Assembly: GCA_946629525.1 (NCBI GenBank)
Contig: CAMOXU010000009.1
Span: 1 to 41,356 of the forward strand
Origin: an uncultured Clostridia bacterium
GTDB taxonomy: Bacteria > Bacillota > Clostridia > Lachnospirales > Lachnospiraceae
DNA: 41,356 bases
Direction: 5' to 3'
Every line of letters starts with the position of its first letter. Positions within the stretch are counted from its first letter, which is position 1. The notes beneath the pieces are model-generated. The model was not told the origin of the DNA, searched no databases, and saw only the letters and a program-made list of their open reading frames with translations. The translations under genes were made by a program, and so were the position numbers. Positions 15,020 through 22,952 of this stretch are shown here, one piece after another.

Positions 15020-16417
15020 TTAACGAAGCTCCGCTTCCATCCGCGCGATATCGGCCTCGAGATCTGCGATCTGGGCGTTGTTCTCATTGATCCAGCCGGT
15101 GATCTGCTCGATCTTCTCCTCGTTGTGAGTCGTATCGAGACGATCCTGCAGCTTTTCGTTGTTGCGGATGATATTCGCCAGTTTTTCCCTGCGGCGGTCG
15201 ATCGCGTTCTGCGTCTTGGCTACCCAGGCTTCGTGCTTCTGGCTCAGGAAGCTGTTCTTCTCCCTGAAATAAGTATCCATCACGGCCTTGAAATCAGCCC
15301 AGAGCTGTTCGTTGTACTCACGCTCCGCAGGGCCGATCTTCTTCCAGCGGGACTGGATATCGATCATTTTATTGACTGCTTCCGGGGAGAAATCCGCTTC
15401 CCGGGAGATCTGCTGAGCTTCGGAGAGAAGGATGGATTTTGCCTGACGGTTCTCCTTCCGCTGGTTCTCCTGCTCCTGATAGAAGGCCTGGCTCTTGTCG
15501 AAGAATATATGGCGGAGACCGTTGAACTCCTGCCACAGACGGTTATCTTCCTTGTAGCCTGCGCTTCCTACGGCCTTCCAGCGCTCGAAAAGCGTCTCGA
15601 TCGCGGCTCTCGTCTGCTTGTAGCTGTCGAAGTTCTCGACCAGCTCTTTGCACTCGGCAATGAGTCCTTCCTTGATCTCACGGTTCTGCCTGCGGGCTTC
15701 GCGGCGCTTTACATTTTCCTCATTGCGGCGGTCATAGAATTTCTTGCGGACAGTCCGGAACTCTTCCCAGAGCGCTTCGTCCTCCTCGCGTCCGCAGTGC
15801 CCGATCAGCTTCCACTGCTCCATCAGGGCATCCATGGTCTCTGCGGTCTGCTTCCAGTTGTCGGATCCGGAGATCTCGTCCGCCTGCGCGATCAGAGCTT
15901 TTTTGCTCTCGATATTCTTTACGCGGGCTTCTTCCTTATCGAGGGCGTCCTGATATTTTGTACATGCACGCTCCCATCTCTGTTCGTACTTCTCCTCGAC
16001 CGGAACGCCCCACTTTTTGATGGCGTCCCACTGTGCCTTGTACTCTTCAAAGGAGGACAGGTCTCCGGCGCGGAGCTTGTCGAATACCTCGTTGATGATC
16101 TCGTTGCGCTTTTCGAGATCCGCCTCGAGTGCCGGGAGAATGCTGTCGTCATCCCCGCCGTATTCCTCGAATGTCCCGTCCGGGAGAGGTTTTCTCCAGT
16201 AGATCACTTTGTAGACGGAATCGAGCTCCAGTGCGATCCAGTGCCCGTGTGCGTCTACTCCCGCGTTCTGCGGTGTGATCGGATTGCCTTCCTCATCAAG
16301 GAGGTCGTAAATTACTTCGATTTTCCTTGCACCGGAGATCCGGTGTACGGATTCGCTGACCTTTGCGTTCTCATCCCCGAAGTTCGGGATGGAGCTCCAT
16401 GTCTCTGCTGCATTCAT
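15020..16417 (-). CDS. DUF349 repeat coiled-coil protein
   Basis: A 465-aa cytoplasmic protein, strongly charged and almost entirely helical. The ATG follows GAGGTG. Residues 1-85 form a separate N-terminal part with an HWIALELDSVYKVIYWRK strand region. From ~95 on come about four DUF349 units of ~70 residues, each with a conserved Trp-Lys core: YKAQWDAIKKWG, MEQWKLIGHCGREEDEALWE, FERWKAVGSAGYKEDNRLWQ and IQSRWKKIGPAEREYNEQLW. The C-terminal ~70 residues are a coiled coil (NNEKLQDRLDTTHNEEKIEQ). DUF349 proteins are widespread but of unknown biochemical role. The gene has its own promoter (16484-16512) and a shared terminator, so it is monocistronic. Confidence 0.9.
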   Translation of the reverse strand: MNAAETWSSIPNFGDENAKVSESVHRISGARKIEVIYDLLDEEGNPITPQNAGVDAHGHWIALELDSVYKVIYWRKPLPDGTFEEYGGDDDSILPALEADLEKRNEIINEVFDKLRAGDLSSFEEYKAQWDAIKKWGVPVEEKYEQRWERACTKYQDALDKEEARVKNIESKKALIAQADEISGSDNWKQTAETMDALMEQWKLIGHCGREEDEALWEEFRTVRKKFYDRRNEENVKRREARRQNREIKEGLIAECKELVENFDSYKQTRAAIETLFERWKAVGSAGYKEDNRLWQEFNGLRHIFFDKSQAFYQEQENQRKENRQAKSILLSEAQQISREADFSPEAVNKMIDIQSRWKKIGPAEREYNEQLWADFKAVMDTYFREKNSFLSQKHEAWVAKTQNAIDRRREKLANIIRNNEKLQDRLDTTHNEEKIEQITGWINENNAQIADLEADIARMEAELR

Positions 16418-16483
16418 AACGCGTCACCTCATACAATTCAGGACTCCGATAGATGAGCCCTGTGTTTTGCCACATACACACCA

Positions 16484-16512
16484 AATATACCATGAAATAT
16501 CTTAGATGTCTT
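16484..16512 (-). promoter_or_regulatory. Promoter of the DUF349 gene
   Basis: On the minus strand: -35-like AAGACA (16507-16512), 17-nt spacer, -10 TATATT (16484-16489), with TGG immediately before the -10 (extended -10). Confidence 0.6.
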
Positions 16513-16618
16513 GTATTTTCGTGCAGATTTTACAAAAATTTGGCAGTCCGGGAGCACTGACTCTGCCGAACGAATGCGGGCAACCCGCAATAAATGAAAG
16601 ACGCCGCTCCTTCTTTTA

Positions 16619-16627
16619 TGGTATACT
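16619..16627 (+). promoter_or_regulatory. Extended -10 promoter of the YitT-family gene
   Basis: TGGTATACT is an extended -10 (TGn plus TATACT). No good -35 lies at the correct distance, as is common for extended -10 promoters. Predicted leader is about 120 nt. Confidence 0.6.
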
Positions 16628-16754
16628 TATATACAGTTCACAGCGTGTCGGGGATGCGTCTTTTGCGAACGCTTTCCTTAAAGACCCGGAGATCAGGGCG
16701 GACACGGGTCCGGACTGTCCTGTGCGGCGGCGAAAATCTCTGCAGGAGGTTTCC

Positions 16755-17633
16755 ATGAATCAGATCAATATGAAAAATGAAGCCCGGCGCTTTCTCTACA
16801 TCATGTTCGGCACCACCTGCTGCGCGCTTGCTTATCGATGCTTTCTGTCCCCTGCCGGCCTCTTCAACGGAGGCTTCACAGGTATTGCCCAGATCATCCG
16901 CGGCCTCTTCGAGTCTCTCACGGGACACACTCTCCAATCGGATCCGACCGGTATTATTGTCTGGTGCCTGAATGTTCCCCTGATGATCTACGGATACAGG
17001 GAGCTTGGCAGAATGTTCATGATCCGCACGATCTTCGCGATCACGTTCCAGTCCCTGCTCATGACATTTCTTCCGACTCCGGCGCATCAGCTCGTCTCCG
17101 ATACGGCGATCAACTGCCTTGCCGGCGGCGCTCTGAACGGCTTCGGGATCGGTACGCTCCTGAGTCAGGGAGGAAGCAGCGGAGGAACGGACATCGTCGG
17201 TCTGCTCGGTGCAAAGAAGAAGCCTGAATTTTCCGTCGGCCGGATCTCCATGCTCATCAATATCTGTATCTGCATCTATGCGGCGGTCACGAGAGACTTT
17301 GAGATCGCAGTCTACTCTGCCTGCTATTCCATGCTCACGGGATTTGTCGTCGACCGCGCCCACAGGCAGAATGTACGCCAGACGGTCTACTTTGTCTCGG
17401 AGAAGCCGAAGATCGGAAAGTATATCAACCGGGCCATGGGCCGCGGTGTGACGAGCTGGGAGGTCGTCGGAGAGTACTCCGGGAAGAAGAGACAGATGCA
17501 CGTCATCATCATGAACAAGTATGAAATGCATCGTTTCCGGCTTCTGATGGAGGAGGTCGACCCGACTGCCTTCATATGGGTCGAGAACCCGGGGAGCGTT
17601 TACGGAAATTTCCGTCAGAAGCTGGGCGTGTGA
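16755..17633 (+). CDS. YitT-family membrane protein with C-terminal DUF2179 domain
   Basis: A 292-aa membrane protein. ATG 16755 follows GCAGGAGG; the open frame reaches 83 codons further upstream across the promoter, so that extension is not translated. Five or so transmembrane helices occupy residues ~10-205. Family hallmarks are FLSPAGLFNGGFTGIAQIIR (~30-49), the GIGTLLSQGGSSGGTDIVG loop (~134-152) and LGAKKKPEFSVGRISMLINI. Residues ~220-290 are a cytoplasmic DUF2179 domain (RQTVYFVSEKPKIGKYI, RGVTSWEVVGEYSG, HVIIMNKYEMHRF), a small ferredoxin-like fold usually fused to this transmembrane part. The transported substrate is not established. The gene is transcribed alone. Confidence 0.93.
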   Translation: MNQINMKNEARRFLYIMFGTTCCALAYRCFLSPAGLFNGGFTGIAQIIRGLFESLTGHTLQSDPTGIIVWCLNVPLMIYGYRELGRMFMIRTIFAITFQSLLMTFLPTPAHQLVSDTAINCLAGGALNGFGIGTLLSQGGSSGGTDIVGLLGAKKKPEFSVGRISMLINICICIYAAVTRDFEIAVYSACYSMLTGFVVDRAHRQNVRQTVYFVSEKPKIGKYINRAMGRGVTSWEVVGEYSGKKRQMHVIIMNKYEMHRFRLLMEEVDPTAFIWVENPGSVYGNFRQKLGV

Positions 17634-17970
17634 ACACGGCTCGATTCCATAAAGAGCGGGACTTTTGTCTGAGACGAATATATTGAGGCCCGGTGTGAGC
17701 ACAGCATGATCTCATACACAGCGAGCGCTGTGCAGATGCCTGGGATCACACGTATTGTGCGCGTATCCCATGAGAGAAAGCTATATGAAGAGACCGGCGT
17801 CCGGTCCTGAGATCACACGTACTGTGCGCGTATCCCATGAGAGAAAGCTATGTGAAGAGACCGGCGTCCGGTCCTGAGATCACACGTACTGTGCGCGTAT
17901 CCCATGCCCCGGGTCATGCACATAGAACGATGAAGATTTAACCGACACTTTAAAGAGGGGGAGCAGAATT
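17634..17970. other. 337-nt intergenic region with tandem repeat array
   Basis: No gene is supported. It contains a hairpin CACAGC GAGC GCTGTG (17717-17732) and the 67-bp tandem repeat at 17744-17906, followed by 64 nt leading to the next start codon with AAAGAGGGGGAG as ribosome-binding site. I see no clear terminator for the upstream gene or promoter for the downstream one. Confidence 0.6.
17744..17906. repeat. 67-bp direct tandem repeat, about 2.4 copies
   Basis: Units start at 17744, 17811 and 17878 with GATCACACGTAYTGTGCGCG and continue TATCCCATGAGAGAAAGCTA, TRTGAAGAGACCGGCG and TCCGGTCCTGA. The first two units differ at only a few positions; the third stops after TATCCCATG. ACCGGCGTCCGGT is a near-palindrome within the unit. 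Reverse-complemented, CATGGGATACGCGCACA resembles the CATGAGATACGCGTGCA segment of repeat family 2, suggesting a shared ancestry in opposite orientation. Confidence 0.9.
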
Positions 17971-18822
17971 ATGAAGACAGTCGATCTCCTCGAGCGCGAC
18001 AGAGAGCGCCTCACGGCCCGCCTTTCGAAGGCGGATACTGTGGAACAGACCCGGTCCGTACTCGACGAGGAGCTTGGACGGATCCAGCTCATGTACAGCG
18101 AATCTTCGGAGGATCCGGAGATGAACGAGGAGGCGGGATATGCCCTTTCCGCGCTCCGGGCTGCGATCCCGCTGATCGACAGCAGCGGGGAAGTGAAGAC
18201 ATACGAGCGCACTGTCAGTTCCTCCGGAGAGGCATCCCCGATACTGCCGGCCGCAGCCGGCGCGGGCGCATGTATTGCCGGTGCGCTTGTCCTTGCATTT
18301 TCCCCGTCGGTCCTCATGCCGGTCGGTCTCATCGCGGTGATCGCCGGTGCGGCAGTCCTCTTCCTTGCAGGGATCCGCGCCGGGAAAAAGCATGCGAAGC
18401 CTTCCGGGACGGATACGATCGTCGACGTGAGCATGGACCACGGGAAGATCGTACGGAATCTCTCCCATGCGCTTGCGATCGTGGATAAAAATCTCGACGA
18501 TGCCGCGCTCCGCATGCGGGTGGAGAAGGAGTCGGATGCCGAACTGCAGACGGATGTCCGGGATTTTCTCCCGGATCAGGAGATGGAGCTCATATCGGGG
18601 CTTCTCGCATCCGCCTACGGATCGCCTGACGAGAACGTGTCGAAGACCGTTCTCTCGGATGTCCGCTACTACCTGCACAGGAAGGGGATCGAGGTGCTTG
18701 ACTATTCGGAGGAGAACCGGAGGATGTTCGCCCGCATGCCCGGAAAGAAAGCGGCGACCCTGAGACCTGCGCTGGTGAAGGACGGAAAGATTCTTTCGAA
18801 GGGGCTTGTGACCGGGATGTGA
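17971..18822 (+). CDS. Two-helix membrane protein with possible GrpE-like C-terminal segment
   Basis: A 283-aa protein; the ATG follows AAAGAGGGGGAG. Residues 1-85 are a charged helical region (LLERDRERLTARLSKADTVE). Residues ~89-139 contain two transmembrane helices separated by a short turn (AAAGAGACIAGALVLAF and MPVGLIAVIAGAAVLFLAG), so both ends face the same side, probably the cytoplasm. Residues ~150-250 are helical, and the end (KAATLRPALVKDGKILSKGL) resembles the beta-wing of GrpE, which carries an RPAxV motif. I do not recognise the full family. The gene lies 144 nt upstream of an Hsp70-like ATPase, so a membrane-bound exchange factor or cochaperone role is a reasonable inference but unproven. 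Confidence 0.6.
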   Translation: MKTVDLLERDRERLTARLSKADTVEQTRSVLDEELGRIQLMYSESSEDPEMNEEAGYALSALRAAIPLIDSSGEVKTYERTVSSSGEASPILPAAAGAGACIAGALVLAFSPSVLMPVGLIAVIAGAAVLFLAGIRAGKKHAKPSGTDTIVDVSMDHGKIVRNLSHALAIVDKNLDDAALRMRVEKESDAELQTDVRDFLPDQEMELISGLLASAYGSPDENVSKTVLSDVRYYLHRKGIEVLDYSEENRRMFARMPGKKAATLRPALVKDGKILSKGLVTGM

Positions 18823-18966
18823 TCCGGGAATATCCTGAAAGGATCATCGGAAAGCGGCGGAGTCCTCGTGGAACAGGATCTTTTGACCGATTCCCGCGGG
18901 GGACAGAGCTCTTTGAACGCCGGATGAGAGATCCGGGCAGGAGACCCGGTGGAGGAGACTTGGAAT

Positions 18967-20880
18967 ATGGAGCGATTTTTCGGATTTGACCTCGGCGATG
19001 CGGAGAGTGCCATCGCCGTTCTCGGAAAGGACAAGACATCGAAGCCGGAGATGCTTTCGGTCTGCGATGCAAAGAGCTTTATCACGGCGTATGCACGGAC
19101 GAGGGACCAGGAGGGGATCCTCATCGGTGAAAATGCCTGCTACGCCCAGAATGCCTCCGAGCGCCGTCTGCGGTTCAAGAGCAGATATCTGGTCGATGCA
19201 GAGGTGGATAAGGATATCAAAAGCTTCGCCGGCGGCGTGTTGGGAGAGCTGTATGCGTCCGGAGACCTGATTCAGAATGAGGACTGCAGCTTTTACGTGG
19301 GCTGTCCTGCCGGCTGGGACCGCGCAGCCCGTGAGCGCTACAGAAGGATCTTTGAGCGGACAGGGTATCCGCCGACGAAGATCATCTCCGAGTCCAGAGC
19401 AGCCCTCGTCGCAGCCTGCCAGTCCCGGCATCTGCAGGTCGGATATGACATTCTTTCCCATCCCGTGCTCGTCATAGACATCGGGTCCTCGACGACAGAT
19501 CTCGCCTACATCGAGAAGGGACGGGAGGTCGAGCTCAGGACATCCGGGGAAGTGTTCCTCGGGGGCGGGATCATGGACGAGATCATCCTGGAGGAGGCCC
19601 TCAGAGCATCAAAGGATGAAAAGAAAATCCGAAAAGTCTTCGAGGAGAGCGAACCCTGGAGGACGCACTGCGAATTTGCAGCCCGCAGGCTCAAGGAAAA
19701 GTATTTTTCCGATGAGGAATACTGGAAGGACAATGAGTGCCGCGAGGAGATCCTGATCGCCTATGACGAGGTCATCCGCTTTACGCTCCGCATGAATGCG
19801 GAGATCGCGGAGCGGGTCCTTTTCGGGGAGGCGGAGAAGCTTTTTAAATCTTCCTTCCACAAAGTGTTCGTGTCCAGTCTCATCGATGCGCGGGAGAGTA
19901 TCAGGGGAGATAAGCCGGATCTGATCTTTATGACCGGCGGCGTATCCAGGCTTGCATGCATCAGCGACTGGTGCCGGGAAGTGTACCCGGAGGCGGTCAT
20001 CATCTCGGAGCTGCAGCCGGAGTTCTCCGTCGCCCGCGGGCTTGCCTACTGCGGCCGCATCGACGAGGAAATGAAAGAATTCACGCGCGAGGTCGACAAT
20101 CTGATCGATTCGAGCATCATCGAGCGGATCGTCTCGGAGCGGATCAGGGATCTTTACCGGGGCGCGGTCGACTCCCTGACGGAGCCGATCTTAAAGAGCG
20201 CGGCGCTGCCTGTGATGCTGCGCTGGAGGGACGGGGAGATCAGGAGACTTTCGGATATAGACGCGGAGATGCAGAAGGAGATCGAGGCCTGGCTGCACAC
20301 GGAGGAGGCCAGACAGCTCCTCATAAAGCCGGTCGCGGAGTGGCTGAAGCCTGTCTCCTACGCGATCGAGGACTACACGATGCCGATCTGCGTACAGCAC
20401 GGCATTCCTTACAAGTCCATGAGCCTCAGCTCTTATCTGGCGCTCTCAGATATCGATATTCATCTGGATACGAAAAATGTATTCAACGTCGAGTCACTGA
20501 CCTGGCTGATCGACACGATGATCTCCCTGTTGGTCGGCTTCTTCTGCGGAGGCTCCGGAGTGGCCCTGATCGCAAGCGGGCTGCCGGGGATGGTCGCGGG
20601 AGCGGTCCTGTCTCTTGCGATCCTTGCTCTCGGGAGGAACCGCATGCAGGAGGCGATCATGGGCGCGGATATCCCGAAGCCGATAAGGAAGATGGTCCCT
20701 AAGAAATATTTTGAGAATCATATCGACGACATCAGCAGGGATGTCCGGGAGAATTTCCTGTCGTCCCTGGAAGAGGTCAAGAACGAGGAGATCTCCAACC
20801 GGATGGTGGAGGAGATCACGGGCCAGATCGAGGAGTGCCTGACGAAAATGGCGAAGGTGGTAGAGATACCTCTGGGATAA
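18967..20880 (+). CDS. Hsp70-like actin-fold ATPase with C-terminal membrane hairpin
   Basis: A 637-aa protein. ATG 18967 is used because GGAGGAG lies 9 nt upstream; GTG 18949 is also in frame. The N-terminal ~360 residues are an actin/Hsp70 ATPase: phosphate-1 FFGFDLGDAESAIAV (~4-18), phosphate-2 VLVIDIGSSTTDLAYIE (~168-184), and adenosine motif IFMTGGVSRL (~320-329). In place of a DnaK beta-sandwich substrate domain there is a helical region (~370-500) rich in charged residues. Residues ~512-558 form two transmembrane helices (MISLLVGFFCGGSGVALIAS, AGAVLSLAILALG) and a charged tail follows. It is thus a membrane-tethered relative of Hsp70, not DnaK. It is flanked by a possible GrpE-like membrane protein and, 29 nt downstream, a HerA-like ATPase, most likely one operon. 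Confidence 0.82.
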   Translation: MERFFGFDLGDAESAIAVLGKDKTSKPEMLSVCDAKSFITAYARTRDQEGILIGENACYAQNASERRLRFKSRYLVDAEVDKDIKSFAGGVLGELYASGDLIQNEDCSFYVGCPAGWDRAARERYRRIFERTGYPPTKIISESRAALVAACQSRHLQVGYDILSHPVLVIDIGSSTTDLAYIEKGREVELRTSGEVFLGGGIMDEIILEEALRASKDEKKIRKVFEESEPWRTHCEFAARRLKEKYFSDEEYWKDNECREEILIAYDEVIRFTLRMNAEIAERVLFGEAEKLFKSSFHKVFVSSLIDARESIRGDKPDLIFMTGGVSRLACISDWCREVYPEAVIISELQPEFSVARGLAYCGRIDEEMKEFTREVDNLIDSSIIERIVSERIRDLYRGAVDSLTEPILKSAALPVMLRWRDGEIRRLSDIDAEMQKEIEAWLHTEEARQLLIKPVAEWLKPVSYAIEDYTMPICVQHGIPYKSMSLSSYLALSDIDIHLDTKNVFNVESLTWLIDTMISLLVGFFCGGSGVALIASGLPGMVAGAVLSLAILALGRNRMQEAIMGADIPKPIRKMVPKKYFENHIDDISRDVRENFLSSLEEVKNEEISNRMVEEITGQIEECLTKMAKVVEIPLG

Positions 20881-20909
20881 TTTAATAAGTAAGAAAGGGA
20901 GGACTGAAA

Positions 20910-22502
20910 ATGCTGTCAGAAGGCAAAGTTTGGATGGGACTCACAGACGAAGGGGAGAGAGCGAATCTGCTTCCCTCCATGGCGAACCGCCACGGGATGA
21001 TCGCAGGTGCGACCGGCACCGGCAAGACGATCACACTGAAGGTCATGGCGGAAGCCTTCAGCGACCTTGGCGTACCGGTATTTATGGCGGATGTCAAGGG
21101 AGACCTTGCGGGAACTGCATTTCCCGGAAAAGAGAGCGAGGATATGAATGCCCGCATCGCAAGATTCGGCCTCGCAGAGGCGGGCTTCGCCTACAAGGGC
21201 TATCCGGTGACCTGCTACGATCTGTTCGGGCAGAACGGAATTCCGCTCCGCACGACGATCACCGAGATGGGACCGTCCCTGCTCGCAAGGATTCTGGACC
21301 TCAACAACCTTCAGACGGATCTTCTGTCCGTCGTGTTCAAGATCGCGGATGACAACGGGCTCCTCCTCATCGATACGAAGGACCTGAAGTCCATGCTGAA
21401 CTATGTCGGGGAGAATAATAAAGAATTCGCGGACGAGTACGGCAACATCGCAAAGAATTCCATCGGAGCCATCCTGAGGGCGGTCGTCGCGCTGGAGTCC
21501 GAGGGCGGAGATGTCTTCTTCGGCGAGCCGGCACTCAAGATCACGGACTGGATCGCGCAGGGAGAGGGCGGAAAGGGAATGATCAGCATCCTCGACAGCC
21601 AGAGTCTTATCAACAACGGCCGTCTGTATTCCACATTCCTTCTCTGGATGCTGTCCGAGCTCTTCGAGACGCTTCCGGAGGTCGGAGATCTCTCGAAGCC
21701 GAAGCTGGTCTTCTTCTTCGACGAAGCCCACCTTCTCTTCAAGGGAACATCCAAGGGTCTGATCGAGAAGATCGAGCAGGTCGTGAAGCTCGTGCGCTCC
21801 AAGGGCGTCGGCGTCTATTTCGTCACGCAGAATCCGCGCGACATCCCGGATAACGTGCTCGCCCAGCTCGGAAATAAAGTGCAGCACGCACTCCACGCCT
21901 ACACACCGGCGGAGCAGAAGGCAGTCAGGGCAGCAGCCCAGGCTTTCCGCGAGAATCCTGCATTTAAGACCTATGACGAGATTCTGGGACTTGGTACCGG
22001 CGAGGCGATCGTCTCCTTCCTGGGAGAGGACGGGATCCCGTCGATCGCACAGAAGGTCTGCATTCTTCCGCCGCAGAGCCGGATGGGATCGATCACGGAT
22101 TCGGAGAGAGAGGACAATGTAAAGGGAAGTATCCTCTATTCAAAGTACGCGGTCGCGGAAGATCCGGATTCCGCCTACGAATTCCTCCTGAGACGGGAAG
22201 TGGAGCTCGAAAAGCAGGCGCAGGCCGAGCTTGAGGCGAAGGAGAAGGAGAAAGCGGACGCACTTGCTGCCAAAGAGAGAGAGAAGGCGGAAGCCGCTGC
22301 CGCCAAAGAAAAGGCGAAGGCGGATGCCGCTGCAGCAAAAGCCGCGAAGCAGGTCGGCTCCACGGTCGCCGGAACGGTCGGACGCGAGGTCGGAAAGACG
22401 TTCGGCGGAAAGTTCGGGACATTCGGCAAGACGCTGGGCGGCAATCTGGGCGCGAGCCTCGGGCGCGGCCTTCTGAATACGCTTTTCAACAGGAAGAGCT
22501 GA
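20910..22502 (+). CDS. HerA-like/DUF853 P-loop ATPase
   Basis: A 530-aa protein; the ATG follows AAAGGGAGG. It belongs to the HerA-FtsK superfamily, DUF853 (YjgR-like) branch: Walker A GATGTGKT (~33-40), a following VKGDLAGTAFPGK segment, a central IDTKDLKSMLNYV and Walker B LVFFFDEAHLLF (~267-278), plus a sensor-like YFVTQNPRDIPDNVLAQLGN (~308-327). Residues ~430-480 are a long Glu/Lys/Ala coiled coil. The end is unusual: a glycine-rich, hydrophobic GSTVAGTVGREVGKTFGGKF and following GGNLGASLGRGLLNTLF that could insert in a membrane or bind a partner. HerA relatives pump or unwind DNA, but YjgR-type proteins have no settled function. Tight coupling to the Hsp70-like gene suggests a shared role. 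Confidence 0.9.
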   Translation: MLSEGKVWMGLTDEGERANLLPSMANRHGMIAGATGTGKTITLKVMAEAFSDLGVPVFMADVKGDLAGTAFPGKESEDMNARIARFGLAEAGFAYKGYPVTCYDLFGQNGIPLRTTITEMGPSLLARILDLNNLQTDLLSVVFKIADDNGLLLIDTKDLKSMLNYVGENNKEFADEYGNIAKNSIGAILRAVVALESEGGDVFFGEPALKITDWIAQGEGGKGMISILDSQSLINNGRLYSTFLLWMLSELFETLPEVGDLSKPKLVFFFDEAHLLFKGTSKGLIEKIEQVVKLVRSKGVGVYFVTQNPRDIPDNVLAQLGNKVQHALHAYTPAEQKAVRAAAQAFRENPAFKTYDEILGLGTGEAIVSFLGEDGIPSIAQKVCILPPQSRMGSITDSEREDNVKGSILYSKYAVAEDPDSAYEFLLRREVELEKQAQAELEAKEKEKADALAAKEREKAEAAAAKEKAKADAAAAKAAKQVGSTVAGTVGREVGKTFGGKFGTFGKTLGGNLGASLGRGLLNTLFNRKS

Positions 22503-22688
22503 GGAGATTCCTGACGGCTCCGGGTGCGTCGTTGAGTGTACGGATGAAAGACGGATCGACCGGAAAGCTTAAGCGATCCTGACGGATGCAGACGCGGCTT
22601 TCAGGCCGCGAAACAGCTTGCGAAAACAGAGAGAGCAGTTTACGGAAAATTTACCTGAATAAAAAAATTTAAGCAATATGGGACAGAG

Positions 22689-22735
22689 AATCCCCCGCCG
22701 GAGGGTCGTAAAAGACCGGGCGGGGGATTTTTATG
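22689..22735 (+). terminator. Rho-independent terminator after the Hsp70-like/HerA genes
   Basis: ATCCCCCGCC pairs with GGCGGGGGAT, with a further GGGTC / GACC helix inside, then TTTTT. It ends the 17971-22502 unit. Confidence 0.9.
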
Positions 22736-22800
22736 TGCAACGCACAGGAGAGAAGGTCGATGGCTTTTACGTGAATTTTACATTAGAACGGATGGGATAA

Positions 22801-22809
22801 TGCTATACT
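22801..22809 (+). promoter_or_regulatory. Extended -10 promoter of the Na/Pi cotransporter gene
   Basis: TGCTATACT is an extended -10. The upstream TTTTACATTAG is AT-rich but offers no convincing -35 at 17 nt. The predicted leader is about 140 nt. Confidence 0.5.
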
Positions 22810-22952
22810 ATCCCCGGATATGCGCATAATCAGGGCAGCAATCCCTCAAAGGCCATGTTTCTGGCAGTGATACGCATAACTTCTTTTCTGCCCGCAGAAA
22901 GTGCATCGGTCACTCCGCAGACAGTACATTTCTTCGAAAGGAGAATAAAACA

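Larger units (their letters stand above)
16418..16754. other. 337-nt divergent intergenic region with two promoters
   Basis: It contains the minus-strand promoter at 16484-16512, a small hairpin (TGCGGG CAA CCCGCA, about 16576-16590), and an extended -10 plus-strand promoter at 16619-16627. No coding sequence is supported; the open frame of the YitT gene that extends across it lacks a start with a ribosome-binding site. Confidence 0.6.
22503..22952. other. 450-nt intergenic region with terminator and promoter
   Basis: No coding sequence is supported. It contains a minor hairpin (GCGGC TTTCA GCCGC-like, about 22593-22608), a strong terminator at 22689-22735 and an extended -10 promoter at 22801-22809. 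A short frame from 22855 lacks a ribosome-binding site. Confidence 0.6.

Noticed and set aside
17744-17906. CRISPR array
   Set aside because: The units are contiguous 67-bp direct repeats without unique spacers, and no cas genes are present.
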